This document shows positions 5,660 through 6,902 of a stretch of 6,902 nt of DNA, piece by piece. The stretch's first letter is position 1; every line of letters starts with the position of its first letter. The notes beneath the pieces were generated by a model. The model was not told the DNA's origin, searched no databases, and was given only the letters and a program-made list of their open reading frames with translations. Origin of the DNA: CAYYRI01 sp964474185 (GTDB lineage Bacteria; Patescibacteriota; Minisyncoccia; Minisyncoccales; RBG-13-42-11); NCBI GenBank assembly GCA_964474185.1, contig CAYYRI010000024.1:1-6902 (forward strand), read 5' to 3'. The position numbers and the translations under genes are program-made.

Positions 5660-5687
5660 ATTATAGGTTCGATTCCTATCAGGGGCA
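5615..5687 (+). tRNA. tRNA-Arg(CCU)
   Basis: The acceptor is GCCCCTG (5615-5621) with CAGGGGC (5680-5686). The anticodon stem is AGGGT/ACCCT with loop TTCCTAA and anticodon CCT. The T-stem ATAGG/CCTAT encloses TTCGATT. The discriminator is A5687 and CCA is not encoded. The acceptor stem is identical to that of tRNA-Arg(UCU) at 3406, and the ten bases CAGGGGCACA at its 3' end also match. The first 45 bases are simultaneously the 3' end of the upstream protein frame. No separate promoter is evident, so the tRNA probably comes from the same transcript. Confidence 0.95.
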
Positions 5688-5752
5688 CACGGAAGATTTT
5701 AGTTCTTTCAAATAACCAGCCATATTTGGCTGTTAAGATAAAGTATTCGAGA

Positions 5753-5759
5753 AAGGAGG
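5753..5759 (+). promoter_or_regulatory. Strong Shine-Dalgarno fixing the acyltransferase start
   Basis: AAGGAGG at 5753-5759 lies 8 bases before the ATG at 5768. It decides the start in favour of 5768 over an in-frame TTG at 5726. It is the only canonical ribosome binding site in the window. Confidence 0.9.
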
Positions 5760-5767
5760 TTATAGGA

Positions 5768-6676
5768 ATGAACGTTTGGATACTTTTGCTGGCGATATTT
5801 ATGCTGTTTTTCTCGATCTTGGTGATTGGTTTGATTGTGGCGAGAAGGACCATAAATAAGCTGGTCGAGGACCTTAACTATGCGCGGCATACTTTCGTTG
5901 TCTGGTTTATAACTCCCCTTTTCAGACTGTATTTTTGGCTTCTTGAATTCCTCGGCAAGCTCCGCGTCAACGTAAGCGGTCCCATACCCTGGAATGAGAA
6001 AAGATTGGTTTTTGTCGGCAATCATCCTATGCCGAAACTCCAAGATACGTTTCTGATCCCCATCCTGATTTTTTATCTCCAATCCAAGCACTACCTTAAT
6101 CCCATCAGATATTTTCCGGTAACTACCGCCGACGAAGCGAATTTTGGGAAATCACCATTTTTCGCGATACTGGGAAAGACTTATATTGTCGCGGTTGACC
6201 GCAGACTGATAAGGATGAAGGGCAAGAATTCACGGACGCTTGAAGAGATAAAAAAACGTTCCGAAGAATGCGGCGGCGGATTATCAATTTTCTTTCCGGA
6301 AGGAGGCAGAACCGCAAGCGCGAGAAAGCATAACAAGGGACTGAGAGAAAGCCTGGAAGGAAATAAGCTGGCGATTCCGCTTGAAAGAGGAGCTGCCAAA
6401 CTGTCATTTGATACAAATTCCCCCGTCGTTCTTTTTTGGAGTAGCATAAGCGGCGACGATCCTCCCGCGAAACCAAATCCTCTTACCGTTCTTCAGGGAC
6501 TGGCTGAATTATTGCTGAATCCGAGGACGAAATTGATAGTGGATATCGGACATCCGGACGGTCCTTTAAGGCCAAAAGCAGAACAAACCCTGAAAGAATT
6601 CAATCAAGAGATAGGGGATGCTTTGCTCGAACTCGGCGATTATCAAACCAAGCGTTTCAGAAGGGGCAAGAAGTGA
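5768..6676 (+). CDS. PlsC-like membrane-anchored acyltransferase
   Basis: A 302-residue protein with one or two N-terminal hydrophobic segments (about 3-24, and a weaker one at 43-62), then a glycerolipid acyltransferase-type domain. The family moves an acyl chain to a glycerophospholipid or related acceptor at the cytoplasmic membrane face. Motif I appears as GNHPMPKLQD, His86 to Asp93, which is HX6D rather than the usual HX4D. Motif II is probably TYIVAVDRR (138-146). Motif III is FFPEGGRT (175-182), matching the FPEGTRS signature. A candidate block IV is SPVVLFWSSI (218-227). The ATG at 5768 is set by a perfect ribosome binding site. The gene looks somewhat richer in GC than the neighbouring HTH genes. 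The substrate cannot be told from sequence, and the altered motif I spacing leaves catalysis open. Confidence 0.8.
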   Translation: MNVWILLLAIFMLFFSILVIGLIVARRTINKLVEDLNYARHTFVVWFITPLFRLYFWLLEFLGKLRVNVSGPIPWNEKRLVFVGNHPMPKLQDTFLIPILIFYLQSKHYLNPIRYFPVTTADEANFGKSPFFAILGKTYIVAVDRRLIRMKGKNSRTLEEIKKRSEECGGGLSIFFPEGGRTASARKHNKGLRESLEGNKLAIPLERGAAKLSFDTNSPVVLFWSSISGDDPPAKPNPLTVLQGLAELLLNPRTKLIVDIGHPDGPLRPKAEQTLKEFNQEIGDALLELGDYQTKRFRRGKK

Positions 6677-6705
6677 CTCTGAGAGAAATTTTTGCCCCAA
6701 CTTTC

Positions 6706-6782
6706 GGGCCCATAGCTCAGTTGGCTAGAGCGTCGGTATGGCATACCGAAGGCCGCGAGTTCGAGTCTCGCTGGGTCCACCA
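6706..6782 (+). tRNA. tRNA-Ala(GGC) with encoded CCA
   Basis: The acceptor is GGGCCCA (6706-6712) with TGGGTCC (6772-6778). It includes the G3-U70 wobble pair, the main alanine identity element. The D-stem is GCTC/GAGC. The anticodon stem is TCGGT/ACCGA with loop ATGGCAT and anticodon GGC at 6740-6742. The T-loop is TTCGAGT. Discriminator A6779 is followed by CCA (6780-6782), unlike the other three tRNAs here. Confidence 0.96.
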
Positions 6783-6802
6783 CAATGAATTTGTCAAACT
6801 TT

Positions 6803-6850
6803 CCGCCCCGCCCTCGCCCCTCGCTTCGCTCGGGGCTCGGGCTTCGGCGG
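6803..6850. repeat. GC-rich nested hairpin downstream of tRNA-Ala
   Basis: Three blocks pair in order: CCGCC (6803-6807) with GGCGG (6846-6850), GCCC (6810-6813) with GGGC (6839-6842), and GCCCC (6816-6820) with GGGGC (6832-6836), around the loop TCGCTTCGCTC. Small symmetrical internal loops separate the blocks. It stands out in an AT-rich flank. No T-run follows directly, so it may be an imperfect terminator or a REP-like palindrome. Nothing else is seen in 6783-6902. Confidence 0.6.
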
Positions 6851-6902
6851 GCAGAAAATATAAAACAAAATTTTTAAAAATTGTCGGTGTAAATATAAAA
6901 TT

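Noticed and set aside
5714..5734. Hairpin CAGCC/GGCTG between tRNA-Arg(CCU) and the acyltransferase as a terminator
   Set aside because: Only a 5-bp continuous stem and no T-run. A TAAGAT beside it (5734-5739) resembles a -10 but has no -35 at a usable distance.
5726..5767. Extended acyltransferase N-terminus from TTG at 5726
   Set aside because: The extension would run through the Shine-Dalgarno that serves the ATG at 5768, and the TTG itself has no binding site.
6663..6698. Terminator GGGGCAA/TTGCCCC after the acyltransferase
   Set aside because: The loop is 22 bases long and no T-run follows the 3' arm. The pairing could be chance.

Overview
The window reads like a chromosomal segment of an uncultured Candidate Phyla Radiation (Patescibacteria, Parcubacteria-like) bacterium. 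The reasons are the AT-leaning composition, a minimal type IV pilus block (pilM, pilN, pilO and a small unknown membrane protein), Shine-Dalgarno sites that are mostly absent, and tRNA genes that mostly lack an encoded CCA. TGA is used as a stop (pilN, pilO), so the standard bacterial code fits. The lineage is inferred from style and gene content, not from a marker gene.

Layout. Bases 1-2584 hold the pilus assembly operon on the + strand. pilM is cut at its 5' end by the window edge. It is followed by a 111-base array of four short hairpins at a 28-base period that runs up to the pilN start codon. pilN, pilO and a 104-residue membrane protein are then chained by ATGA overlaps. Bases 2615-2666 hold the 5' half of a tRNA-Arg(UCU), broken right after the anticodon loop and folded into a rho-independent terminator.

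Bases 2668-3554 carry a promoter, an unusual HTH protein with a LAGLIDADG-like core (229 aa), tRNA-Arg(UCU), into which that reading frame runs for its stop codon, and tRNA-His. A perfect 26-base palindrome (3597-3622) is a terminator shared with the convergent gene. Bases 3651-4834 (- strand) encode a trypsin-like HtrA/DegP-family serine protease with one PDZ domain. Its leader can fold into a 23-bp helix that buries the start codon.

Bases 4956-5687 repeat the earlier arrangement: a promoter, a second and diverged HTH/LAGLIDADG-like protein (222 aa), and tRNA-Arg(CCU). Here the reading frame takes its last 14 residues and its stop from the tRNA. Bases 5768-6676 encode a PlsC-like membrane acyltransferase with the only textbook ribosome binding site in the window. 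tRNA-Ala(GGC) and a GC-rich nested hairpin close the window.

How the genes fit together. The pil genes form the inner-membrane platform of a type IV pilus. The most interesting signal is the repeated pairing of one protein family with a directly downstream, overlapping tRNA-Arg gene. It occurs twice within 2.5 kb, and a broken tRNA-Arg lies at the left edge of the first copy. This suggests a tRNA-Arg-targeting mobile gene or a tRNA-coupled regulatory unit. Two unexplained RNA-structure candidates, the pilM-pilN hairpin array and the protease leader, deserve separate attention.
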